Positions 45,701-57,700 of a stretch of DNA of 64,000 bases are shown in pieces. A model generated the notes under the pieces. That model ran no database searches and was not told the origin of the DNA. It worked only from the letters and a program-made list of their open reading frames with translations. The stretch is from Cynocephalus volans. Lineage: Eukaryota > Chordata > Mammalia > Dermoptera > Cynocephalidae. The stretch lies in the NCBI RefSeq assembly GCF_027409185.1, contig NC_084462.1, positions 25,147,577 through 25,211,576 on the forward strand, in the 5' to 3' direction. The position numbers were made by a program, and so were the translations under genes. The first letter of the stretch is position 1, and every line of letters starts with the position of its first letter.

Positions 45701-48700
45701 CGCCTGACATCCCCTGTGGCCCCCTGCCAGGCTGGGCCACTGAATGCCGTTTATCCGAGCCTTGCTCTGGCCTTTTGTTCAGCCCTTTCTTTCCCCCTGC
45801 TCTGCCTCCCAGCTACCTCTGCCTGTTGGAATCAATCCTTCACCTCTTTGGAGACCCTGTCGAAATGCTCCCTGCTCCTTGAAGCCCTCCTAATAAGCAA
45901 CATCAAAAAGCATCTCTCATAGCAAGTGCTTATTGTCTGAGTCCATGGTAGGAAACTGTCTCTGGGTGCCCTGATTGTCTTCTTTGATGCACATCATGTT
46001 GGAGCACGTTATTCATTAGTTTACTGCCCACCACTGGATTGTGAGTTCTGTAAGGACAGAGACATTATCCATCTAGTTCCTTCCTGAATTCCTAACACCT
46101 GGCACAATACAGACAAATCAATATCTGCTGAAATAGTGAATGATGATCGAGTGACTGAATCCGTGAATGGATGCCAGACTTTTGCAGCCAAGCATGGACC
46201 TTCAGAAAGACAAAATGCCTCTGCCTGAATATGCCAGCGAGCTGCATGGTAGTGGGTTCTTGTGTCAGACCTGATAACAAACCACCTTCTCTTCCTCCCC
46301 TCTGCCTTCCCTCAGGTAGGAGAGCATTGGTACAAGCCGGGCTGCACACAACTCTGTGTTTGTGAAGCCAGCAACAAAATTCGCTGCCAGCCCTGGAGGT
46401 GTAATGCCCAGGAGTTCTGTGGCCAGCAGGATGGCGTCTATGGCTGCCAGGCCCAAAGTGAGCAGTCAGGGTGGAGGAGGAGCAGGGCAGCTGCCCTGTT
46501 GGCCTCAAGCAGGGGGGCGACCCTGCCCAAAGCAGCTTCCCCAGAGAGCTGGGGCTCAATCAGGGGCTGTGAGGCAGTTGCCCAGAGCAGGAGTAAAGTT
46601 GGAGAGGTCAGTCTCTCTCCTTGACATCTCCAAGCCAAGCCAACCACACTTCCTAGAAAAACACCAAGTCTGTGGATGGGTGTGGCCACCATCCCAACAC
46701 AGGCCTGGGAAGATGACAATCCTGGGTCAGGGCTTCCAGGGTGTGGGGCACTGAGAGTCTGAGCTCCATCTTCTCCCCAGGTTCTGCCACCTGCACTGCC
46801 TCAGGTGACCCCCACTACCTGACATTTGATGGAGCCCTGCACCACTTCATGGGCACCTGCACCTATGCCTTGACCCAGCCTTGCTTCACCAGATCCGGAC
46901 AGAACTACTTTGTTGTCAGTGCCACGAATGAGAACCGCAATGGGAACTTAGAGGTCTCCTACATCAGGGCCGTCCACGTGCAGGTCTTCAAGCTCAGAAT
47001 CTCACTGATCAAAGGGCGCAAGGTCGTGGTGCGTGCCTCCCCGCTGCCTCTTGGACGCCACACCACCAGCCTGCTCGGCTCCTCTTCTCTGCTCCTTCTG
47101 GCCCACATGTCCACCCGTGTGGCTTCTTAGAGCCCCTGGGGGTACCCCACAGCAGACCCAGCCCTCCTTTCTTGGATCCCCTCCTCCCTCTGTGAAACAT
47201 CTGCCACCCCCTCCTACTCCCCTAGTTGTCTTTGTCCTGAGTTCCCTCCTGACTCCCCCTACTATGTCCTGCCTGTCTCTGCAGCTGAATGGCCATCGGG
47301 TGGCCCTACCCATGTGGCTTATGGGAGGCCAGGTGACCATGAGGCTCAGTGGCTCCTTTATCCTCCTCCACACAAACTTCGGGCTTCAGGTTCGCTATGA
47401 TGGGAACCACTTGGTGGGAGTGACAGTGCCTTCCTCCTATGCTGGCCAGCTCTGCGGGCTGTGCGGTGAGTTCCCTGAGCACCTGCAGGGAAAGCTGGGA
47501 CAATGGGCAGATGCCATGGCCTGGTCCTGGTCACCCACACATCCCTATTAGGTGTCCTAAATATTTGTTAACTGGTTAATTGGTTGAGGCTACTGGGCAT
47601 GAATGAACGTAAGTGTTAAGGGAAGCAGAGATGAAGAAAAAGAAAGCGTTAACCTCAACATGCTGAGTGAAGAGCAGGGGGTGCCTCTTGTGGTCAGGAA
47701 GGCAGTGGCCCTGGAACCAGGTCTGCTCTATAGAGTGCTCCCTCCTCCAGGGAACTACAACAACAACAGCCTGGATGACAATCTGCTCCCAGATAGAAAG
47801 CCTGCAGGCAACTCACTCCAGCTGGGAGCTGCCTGGAAGATACCTGAATCCTCTGAATCTGGGTGAGCTGGGGATGGGGGAGCCAGGCAAGGAGGAGCTG
47901 GGCATGGCGAAGAGCCTCAGGGGGCAGCCTGGAGGTGTCCCCTGTGTGTCCTTGCTCCCTCTGGGCTGTACTCCCTACGGGCTGGAAATAGACCAGGTCT
48001 CTCCCCTTTATTCTCTTTGAGATTAGAGTTTGTGAAAAGTGGTCTGACTTCTTAAGCCCATGCCTGCTGATTTCTCCTGTGCTCACTGATCTCTTTGGAG
48101 AGCCCACCTGGGACAAGTCCACACTGAGATCTAGCCTTGTTCCTTCCTGCTGCATCTCCCAGCCTTCCCACTTGAGGGCGCCATTTTGTTCTCTTCTCTT
48201 ACACCCCTCCTCCTTTCCCTCTCGACATTTGCTTTGGTTTTGAAGGATCTTCTGGCCCTAAGTTTCTGTTTTTTCCTCCTCTCCTCATCCAGCTGCTTCA
48301 ACATGGGTGGCAAACTCTCCAGCTGCAAAAGGGACAACATGGCAGACACCTGGAACAAGAACTGTGAGATCTTAATGAACCCTCTGGGTAAGACACATCC
48401 CAGGCTGGCCCTTTTTCTTCCCCCCAGGACAGGAGACCAAGGAGGGAGATCGGTCACGGGGGGTTAGAAAGAGAGAGATCACAAACAGATGGATGGTCAG
48501 GAGGAAGGCAGATGGGATTTCAGGGCCAGCTAGCGGTCACTCTCTTGGGAGCTATGACTGACTGGTCCTTCTTTGTGTCTCAGGCAGTAGGCTCTGCATA
48601 AATCAGGGTTGTGATTGAAGTGGATGCCGAATTAGCCCCAGAGAAGCCACGTGGTCTTGCTCCTTTTCCAGGCTCAACCTCCTCTCTCCCCATTGCCTTG

Positions 48701-51700
48701 TCTCATCCTCCAGGACCCTTTTCTCAGTGCCACCAGGTGGTGCCCCCCCATTCCAGCTTCACCAGCTGCGTTCACGGTCAGTGTGGGACCAAGGGCGACA
48801 CCATGGCCCTGTGCCGCTCCCTGCAGGCCTACGCGTCCCTGTGTGCCCAGGCCGGCCAGGCCCCCGTGTGGCGGAACAGCACCTTCTGCCGTGAGTGACC
48901 TGGCTACCCACTCCTGCAGCCCGCTGGAGCCCCCCAGAGCCCTGTCCTCTCTTTCTTCCCTGAAATTCTGCTCCTCTTCTGTTCCCGGCACTACATGGGC
49001 CCTTCCATCATCCGTTCTCCACTCCTGCCTCTCTCCAGGCCCAGCCCCCATCCTCTACTGCTCTCCCTGCACGAGGAGCCTCCTCCATCTTATTCTCACC
49101 TCACCAAAGAGTTCTGCTTCCGTTTGGTCACTGCCTCCTTCCTCTTTACCTGCACCAGCTCTGTTCCCTTTCTTCCTCTCTTTCCCAGGAACATTTTTCT
49201 CTTTTAATTGTGGTAAAATATACAGAACATAAAATTTACCATTTTAACCATATTTAAGTGTACAGTTCAGTGGCATTAAGTACATTCACATTGTCCTGGA
49301 ACCATCACTACCATCCATCTCCAAAACTTTTTCTTCCCCAACAGAAACTCCCCACCCATGAAACACCCATTCCCCCTGTCCCCTCCCCCAGTCCCTGACA
49401 ACCACCCTCCTACTTTCTGTCTCTATGAATTTGACTCCTCTACGTCCCTCATATGAGAGAAATCATTTGGTATCTGTCTTTCTGTGACTGGCTTATCTCA
49501 CTTGGCATCATGTTGTAGCCTGTGTCAGTGTCCTTCCTTTTCAAGGATGAATAGTATTCTGTTGCATGGATAGACCCTGGTGTGTTGATCTGTTCATCTG
49601 CGAGTGGACATTCCCAGGAACTCTCGATGCCTCAAGGGCGGGGAGCTGGAAATGCCACTCACTCTTCCTGACATTCTTGTTCTTCTTAGCTCTGAGGTGC
49701 CCGTCTGGCAGCAGCTACAGCCCATGCACCAGCCCCTGCCCAGCCACCTGCCTCAGCCTGGATGCCCCCACGGACTGCCCCACAGCACTGCCCTGTGTCG
49801 AGGGCTGTGAATGCCAGAAAGGCTACATCCTGAGCGGAACCACCTGTGTGCCCCTCAGCCAGTGTGGCTGCACCGACCCGAGGGGCTTCTACCACCTGGT
49901 GAGAGGCCAGACCGCAGGGGGTGCCCTGTCCTCCTCAGCTCCACACGTTTGGGGGCAGAACAAGCTCAGACAAAGCAGCAGGAGGGTTCCAGAGCCTGAG
50001 CAGGGGCGGGGCAGGCCGGGGCTGGGTGGGGGAGAGGAAGTCCAGATGCCAGTGGCTCAGGAAGGCTAGAGATGGAGGTGAACCATCCAATGCAGTGAGC
50101 CTTGAGGGGGCTCCTGGAGGTCCTCATTTACCTCCAGCTTCTGAGTTGGTGCTACTGATCCCTGTGCCCCACAGGTTGGGGAGAGTTGGTACACAGAGAA
50201 CACCTGCACCAGGCTCTGCACCTGCTCTGTCCACAACAACATCACCTGCCTCCAAACCACCTGCAAACCTAACCAGATGTGCTGGCCCCTGGATGGTCTG
50301 CTCCTCTGCCGGGCCTCAGGTAGGAGGGCCACAGAGCTGGGGAGGACCCCACAGCCACCAAGCTCCCCCAAACTCCCCTCCTGTACTCTCCCCACTGCCT
50401 GTAGACTTGGGGTTCATTCACCCATCCTTCTCCGGTAGCAGCCATGAATTTAGATGGGTTATTATAAATCTCAGAATTGCACCCCCTCCACCCCCAAGCC
50501 TCACACCACCTCTGCCCTTGGGCTGTGATTCTTTTCCTGAATGTTGTCTTCCTTCCCTCTGGAGGTGCCCTGGCCTTTACCACATCCTTTCTTTTTGAAG
50601 GAGGGGGAAACACAGGACCACCTCCTCAGGGGCCCTGTTCTCTCACCAGAGGTGGGGCAATCCCTCTGCCACCTCTCTCTCCTCCCAGGTATGGGAGTGT
50701 GCCGGATCTCAGGGGAATCCCAGTATGTGAGCTTCGATGGCAGTCGCCATCCTCTCCAGGGCACATGCACTCACGTGGTGATGAAAGTGTGTCACCCCAG
50801 CATGGACCTGCCTTTCTTCAAGATCAGTGCTGAGAATGAGGAAGGTGGGACTGGGGCTTTGCACCTTCGCCAGGTCTACGTTGACATCTATGATTCCCAG
50901 ATCATCCTGCAAAAGGACCACCAAGTGCTGGTGAGCTGGGTGGGGTGACTAGGGCTCCGGGGAGGAATGAGCTCTGGGGAGAGGACTCTGGTCCTTCTTC
51001 CTACTTACAAACCCTGTCCTCCTCTTCAGATCAATGACAAACAGGTCACCCTTCCTGCGGCTTCCCAGATCCGAGGGGTCAATATCTACGCCAAAGGCAT
51101 CTACACCATAGTCAACATTAGGATCGGAGCGCAAGTCAAGTTTGATGGCAGTCGGTTCTTAGAGATCGAAATCCCTGCAGCCTATTATGGAAAGGCAAGG
51201 AAAGAGCCGGCGCTGTTAGCCAGGGAGGCAGTCTCGGGGGACAGGGCAGCATTCACATCTTAGCAGACCAAAGAGCTCCCTTCCCGGAATGGAGGAGGGC
51301 TGTGGAGGGAAGTTTTCTATTTAGGGGGGAAAAGGGTGCTCCAACGAAAAATGCTCTTATGCCTCCTTAGCACTGAAAAACTCCTCTCTCCACCCAGGTC
51401 TGTGGTATATGTGGGAACTTCAATGGTGAGGAAGAGGACGAGTTAATGATGCCCAGCGATGAGCTAGCCCACAATGACAGTGAATTCGTGAATAGTTGGA
51501 AAGATAAGGACATTGACCCCAGGTAATTGTCCCGATAGGCCTTTTTGTAGCAGCAACAGGAACTGGGAAGCTAGACTATAGGGCACACCTGGGATAGGAA
51601 GACCAGAATGTTCCTTTACACATGTAATTTGAGTGGGGGTGGCTTCTGGGTCTCAGGGCTGCTGGAATCTATCTGGAGAAATATGAAAGTTTGGAAACTT

Positions 51701-54700
51701 AGAAGAAGACCAAGGCTGCCTGCAAAGTTGGCTGGAGCTCAGACCAGCCTCCCTGTGACGACGAGAGGTCGGGAGTCCCTGAGAGTTCTCCCAGGGTCAA
51801 TTGGGAACGCCAAATCATTGTCATAGGTGGGGCAGTGGCTGTTCCTGTGCTGATCCCATTCTTTTCCCAGTTGTCAGAATGTGCCAGAAGAGGCTGGTCC
51901 AACTGTTGGCCAGCAGATCGAATCAGAGGAGCAGGAGCACGTGAGTGGCAACTGCAGGCCAGCTGACGTCATGCGGGCCCGGAAGACATGCGAAGCCGTC
52001 CTTAAGGCTCCCATCTGGGCCAACTGTGCCTCCCATGTAGTCCTCAAGCCTTTCCTACTGGGCTGTACAATCAATCTCTGTGAATTTGGAGGCCTAACCC
52101 ATGCCCTCTGCAAGCCTCTGCAAGCCTTAGGGGCTGCCTGTCAGGACCAGGGGCTCAAGCCCCCACTCTGGAGAAACAGCACCTTCTGCCGTGAGTGTCA
52201 CCTATGGTCACACAAAACCACTCCCAAACCCTGTTTTTTTCTATGTATCCCTTAAAACGTTCTCATTCTCCTTTCTGGTTGATCTGACCTGTTTCTGACC
52301 TAGTCTCTCTGACGAGGACTATTTACAATAACTGCTTAATAAGTGCCCCTCCCACCAGCAGAGCTGCTAGCCACTTCTCACTATTCCTTTGCCTATGTTG
52401 TTTTTCCTAAGGAGATGTTATTGGGTTACTCCTCTGCACAGCCCTTGCCTGTAAGATTAAGTCCAAGCTCCCTAACGTGATGTCCTGGTTGCACCAGCCC
52501 AGCCTCTCTCTCAACTGCACATCAGCCTGCACCAACCACCCCCCCATGCGGGCCCCCACATGCCTCCCTGCCTTGATCCACACTGCTCCGGTGCCTGGAA
52601 AGTTCTTTCTTCTCCCCTCCTGGCAGACAACTGGGCATCCTTCTGTAGCTCTTTCTTTAAAAAAAAAAAAAAACGTAATTGCGATTATTTACCTTGCGTA
52701 GTATTCACCCCTTGAAAAGTGGTTTTTATTTTACAAGGTTGTATGATTATCACTGCTATCTAATTCCAGAACCTTTTCAATTTAAGGATTAAAGTTTTTT
52801 AGTATGTAGCACATTGACATGGTTGAAAAACTTTCAAAGTGTTAAAAGATACTGAGGAAAAGTCTCCCTCCCCCTGACCCCATGGGCCCAGTTCACATCT
52901 TAGTATTTTTCCAAAGACCATTTATTTTTGCATATACAAACAAATTTAATTTTGTATTCCTTATTTTCTCCTCTTTTTTTTTCTTGGTGGCTAGTCTGTA
53001 TGGGGATCTGAACTATTGACCTTGGTGTTATCAGCACCATGCTTTAACCAAGTGAGCTAACTGGCCAGCCCCTCTGCTTTTTTCCTAACGAACAATAACA
53101 TACTAGACACAGTATTTTGTACTTTTTTTTTTTCATTTAGTCTAGTTTGAAGATCTTTCCATGTCTGATATGTAAAGAGCTTCCTCATTATCTCTTGCAG
53201 CTGCATAATATTCCATTAATATTTCGTAATTTATTTATCATAATTTATTTAACTAGTCTCCTTTGGATGGACTTTCTGGTTGTTTCCAACCTTTCGCTAT
53301 GACAAACAAGGCTGCGGGGCAGTAAACTTGTGCATGTATGATTTTCTATGTGTATAACAATCTGTAAGATAAATTCCTGGGAATGGAATTGTTGGGTGAA
53401 GTACTGTGTGCATTTGGCCTTTTGAGAGATGTTGCCAAATGGCCTTCCAGAGGGGTTGAAGAAGTTACATTCCCACCGGCAGCGTATGAGAGTGCCCATC
53501 TCCCTACAGCCTCGCCAACACCGCACACTATCAAACTTTTGGATTTTTGCCAATCTAAGTGAAAACTAATGTCTTAAATTTGCATTTTTCTTATTATGAG
53601 TGAGGTTGTACATTAGGAGTCATTTGAATTTCTCTTTCTGTGAACCGTTTTTATCTATTCGCCATTTCCACTGGATCTTTATCAAACTGTTTTATTTTTT
53701 TATTTATTTATGAATTTATTTTTGGTGGCTGGCTGGTATGGAGATTGAATCTTGGATCTTGGTGTTATCAGCACCACGTTCTAACCAACTGAGCTAACTG
53801 GCCAGCCCCTATTGAACTATTTTACAGAAGTCCTTTATCTGTGATGGAAAGTAGCCCTTTATTACTGCTCTGAGTTTTTCCAGTTCTTTATTTTTTTCAT
53901 CTTTCAACTTTTTTTTTGCCATGCAGGAAAAAAAAAATTTTTGTGAGGTCAAATATATTAATCTTTGTTTTATGGCTTCTGCTTCTTGTGTCATAGTTAC
54001 AGATGCTGTCCCCACAGAAGTTAAAAAAGAATTTGCCCATGCTTTGCTCTAGAATTTTTATGGTTTTACTTTTTTACATTTAGATGTTTGACCCATGAGG
54101 ATTTCTCCTGGTATGCAGTATGAGCTGTGAATCAACTTTGTTTTTATTTTTTTCCAGAAGGCTAGCCAGTTGTTCCAGCATTATTATAGTCTGTCCTTCC
54201 CTACTGAGATGCCACAATTTAACACATACTAAATTCCCGTATGTATTTATGTCCACATAAATATTTGGACTTTCTCACTTGTGCCATTGGTCCATCTGTA
54301 TCTGCACGTAGCAGAAACTCAATTTTGTGATCATCAAGTGTTTAAAATGTGTTTTAATTTTTGGTTGGGACATTGACACCTCACTCCTCTTTTTCAGAGT
54401 TTTCCTGGCTTTTCTAGTTAGCTTATGTCTTCATCTCAATTTTAAAATCATCTTGTCCTATTAAAACACATGCACACACACACAAAAAACTCCGTTGGAG
54501 TATTTTATTGGGATCACGTTAAAGGTATGAATTATCTGAGGGAGAACTGATACCTCCATGTTGCTGACTCTTCCTGTCCATGAACATGGTGTGCATGTCT
54601 ATTTGTCCACAGCTACTTTCACAGAAAGGCCTTTCTTCAACTCCCCAGACAGAATTAATATCTCCCTGCTCTGAGCCCCCATTACACCATTACACACTGA

Positions 54701-57700
54701 CCGTACACATCAAGGTAATGCTGCAGGTGCTGGCTGATCTCTCACTGCCTTGGGAGAGACGTTCCTATTCCTTTCTCTCCTCATGGCCTGGCATACAGCC
54801 CAGGCTCAGTAAATGTTCGCTGAATGAATAAGGAAAGGAAGAAAAAGCCCCAAGCCTTGTTGATCATTCATTCACCCCTAGCCTGGTGTCTGCAGCCCCT
54901 GCTCCTCATGGCCTCTTCTATTTACGCCACTCTCCTCTACCCCCGCAGCTCTGGAATGCCCCATGCACAGCATCTACACCAACTGCCTTCCCTCATGCTC
55001 ACCTTCCTGCTGGGACCTGGATGGACAGTGCAAGGGTGCCAGAGTCCCCTCCACCTGCGCTGAGGGCTGCATTTGTCGGCCCGGCTATGTGCTGAAAGAG
55101 GACAAGTGTGTGCCCAGAAGTCAGTGCAGCTGTAAGGATGACCAGGGCAGCTTGATCCCTGTGAGTGGGCACAGGAAGTGGGATTGGGGGCAACACACCT
55201 TGAGGATAGCACCTTCTCCTTTCCTCAGCCTCTCTCAGCCCATGACACCCGTGTCTCTATGGCCAACCCTGGGCTGCGAAGGCTGGTGTGAGTGGCACGG
55301 TTATCTCCAGCCAGGCCTGGGCTGGGGGTGCTTGGCTTGGATGTGGGATCTGAGGAATCCAAACACTAAGGCACGGCATGGTGTAGTGGAAAAAGCAGGG
55401 CCTTAGTGCAGGCTGACATGGGTTTGAATCCTGATTGTACATACCACTGACCAGTTGGGTGATCTCTGTTACCTCTGTTTCCTCACCTAAAATGGGTCCA
55501 GTAGTACTTCCCCAACAGCATGCATGAGACAGCAAGAACAAGGCCTTTGGTGGGGGGGGGTACAGGGTCATGAGATCCAAATCGCACTGAAACTTAAGCC
55601 ATTCAGACAGTGGGCTCAGGCTGGAGGGGTAAGAGGAGGGGGAACCAGCCCTTCCATCCTCACTCACTTCCTCTCCCTGTGGCATCTACAGGCCGGCAAG
55701 ACCTGGATCTCCAGTGGTTGTACCCGGAGCTGCGCCTGTGTAGGAGGCACCATTCAGTGCCAGGCCTTCCGCTGCCCCTCTGGGTCCCATTGCCAGCTCA
55801 GCAGTAACGGCAACAGCAACTGTGTACCCAACCGTAAGGAAGCCGCTGGGGAAGGTGGACAGTGGGGTGCTCCGGAACACGCCGAGGAGGGGCTTAGCCT
55901 GGAAAAGTGGTGATGAGAGAAGGGCCAAGTGCAGGCAGGCATGGGGTGGGCAGCTGCAGTCTCAGGAGGCCTGGCTTCTAATTCTGGCTCTCACCAGCTC
56001 TGTGGCCCTGTGTGAGTTACCAATCCTCTCTGGGACCCCTTACCTTAGGAGCAGAAAGGGGACTGGATGGGGAAATCCTCTAAGGGTTTTAATCAGGAGG
56101 GGGAGTTGAAGTTCAAGTATCCAGGAAGCCTGGGCCTAAGAGGGAGGGGAGACATTAGAGTCAGGGAGGGATTCTGTGGACTGTTCTATCCGGGCAGAAT
56201 CCCTTCTCAATATTTCCCCTTCTTGGCAGATTTGGTACCTTGCTTGGTCTTTGGGGACCCCCATTACCGCACGTTTGACGGCCTCAGCTACCGATTCCAG
56301 GGCCGCATGACCTACATTCTGATAAAGACCGTGGATGAGCTCCCCAATGGGATGGAACGCCTACTCGTGGAGGGACGCAACAAGCTAAATCCGCCTGTGA
56401 GCCCAGTCTTCTTGCACGAAGTGATTACCAACGTCTACGGCTATAAAGTTCAGCTCCAGGCTGGTCTGGGGCTTGTGGTAAGAGCCAAGCCAGGGCCTGG
56501 TGGGTCTGGCGAGGGAGGCGGGGCCGTGCGACACCACTTGGAGTTGGTGAAGCCAGGGCTCGCCATTCCCTGGGATGTTCCTGACGGGGGCAGGCGGACT
56601 ATAGATGTCCGAGTCAGTGCCAAGCTCACTTTGTGGGAGAGGCAGAGGAGGGCAGTGGGATTGAGCAAAAAGATGGCAAAGGGCTGGCTGGCTAGCTCAG
56701 TTGGTTAGAATGCAGTGTTATAGCACCAAGGTCAAGGATTCAGATCCCAGTACAGGCCAGCTGCAAAAAAAAAAAAAAAAAAAAAAAAAAGCCTACGAGA
56801 GACAAGGGGAAGCAAAGAGGAGGACAGAGCACGTGGTGCAGAGTTTGAGCCCAAACTGAAGAAGGACCAGGGCATCCACTTTGCCAATTTTTTGCAAGGA
56901 AAAGGTCTGGAATGCAAAAGGAGTAGGCCTGAGGGAGGCCTCTGCCACATGGGATAGCGAACTCCACTGGGGCGTCTTGTTCCACTGAATGGCTACACAG
57001 ACTGGCACAGAGACGTGTGGGCGAAGGCAGGAACAGGCAAAAGCTGCAGAGGGTCACGTTGATTTGGCACTCCCTGCAGCCCCTGTCTGCCTTCTCCAGG
57101 TCAACAACCAGAGGATGGCCATCCCCTATAGGCCCAACAAGCACCTGCAGGTCACCCTGCAGAGCCAGCGGCTGTTCTTGGTCACTGATTTTGAGCTGGC
57201 CGTCAGCTTTGATGGAAGGAGCAGTGCAGGTACCTGAGAGAAGGGGAAGAGTGGAAGGGACATTTTTGGGATGGGGGGGGAAGACCCCACCAGAGATGGG
57301 CATATCATGGCGAGAGGCCCCCTGCCTGGGATGGGGCCCCCAGCTCTGGAGAGGAATGCAATCCTGGAGGAAGAGGAGTGGGGAGAGGTGGTGAGCAGAG
57401 TGGGGAGTCTCACTTCAGGACACCCCCTTCCTCCTGTAGTGATCTCCCTGCCCAGCACGTACCAGGGCCTTGTACACGGCCTGTGCGGGAACTACGACAA
57501 CAACAGCAGGAATGACTTCATGCTGCCCAACGGCGCCCTGACCCGGAATCCCAACACCTTTGGCAACAGTTGGCAGTCGAAGACTGAAGATGCCCTCATC
57601 CGCTCCGTCAGGTGAGAGGACTGTGGCTCGGGGGAGGTGAGCCACGGTGTCTGTACTCCGCAGAGGAGGAACACAGCGGGGGGCACAGAGAGACAGCCCC

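Larger units (their letters stand above)
52668..54545 (-). repeat. LINE-1 (L1M-type) 3' region, antisense, ZAN intron 34, two SINEs inside
   Basis: Antisense L1 blocks include 'ggttgtttccaacctttcgc', 'tgggaatggaattgttggg' and 'ggccttccagaggggttg'. The element is fragmented and interrupted at 52973-53071 and 53695-53809. It explains most of the 2.8-kb intron. Confidence 0.85.
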
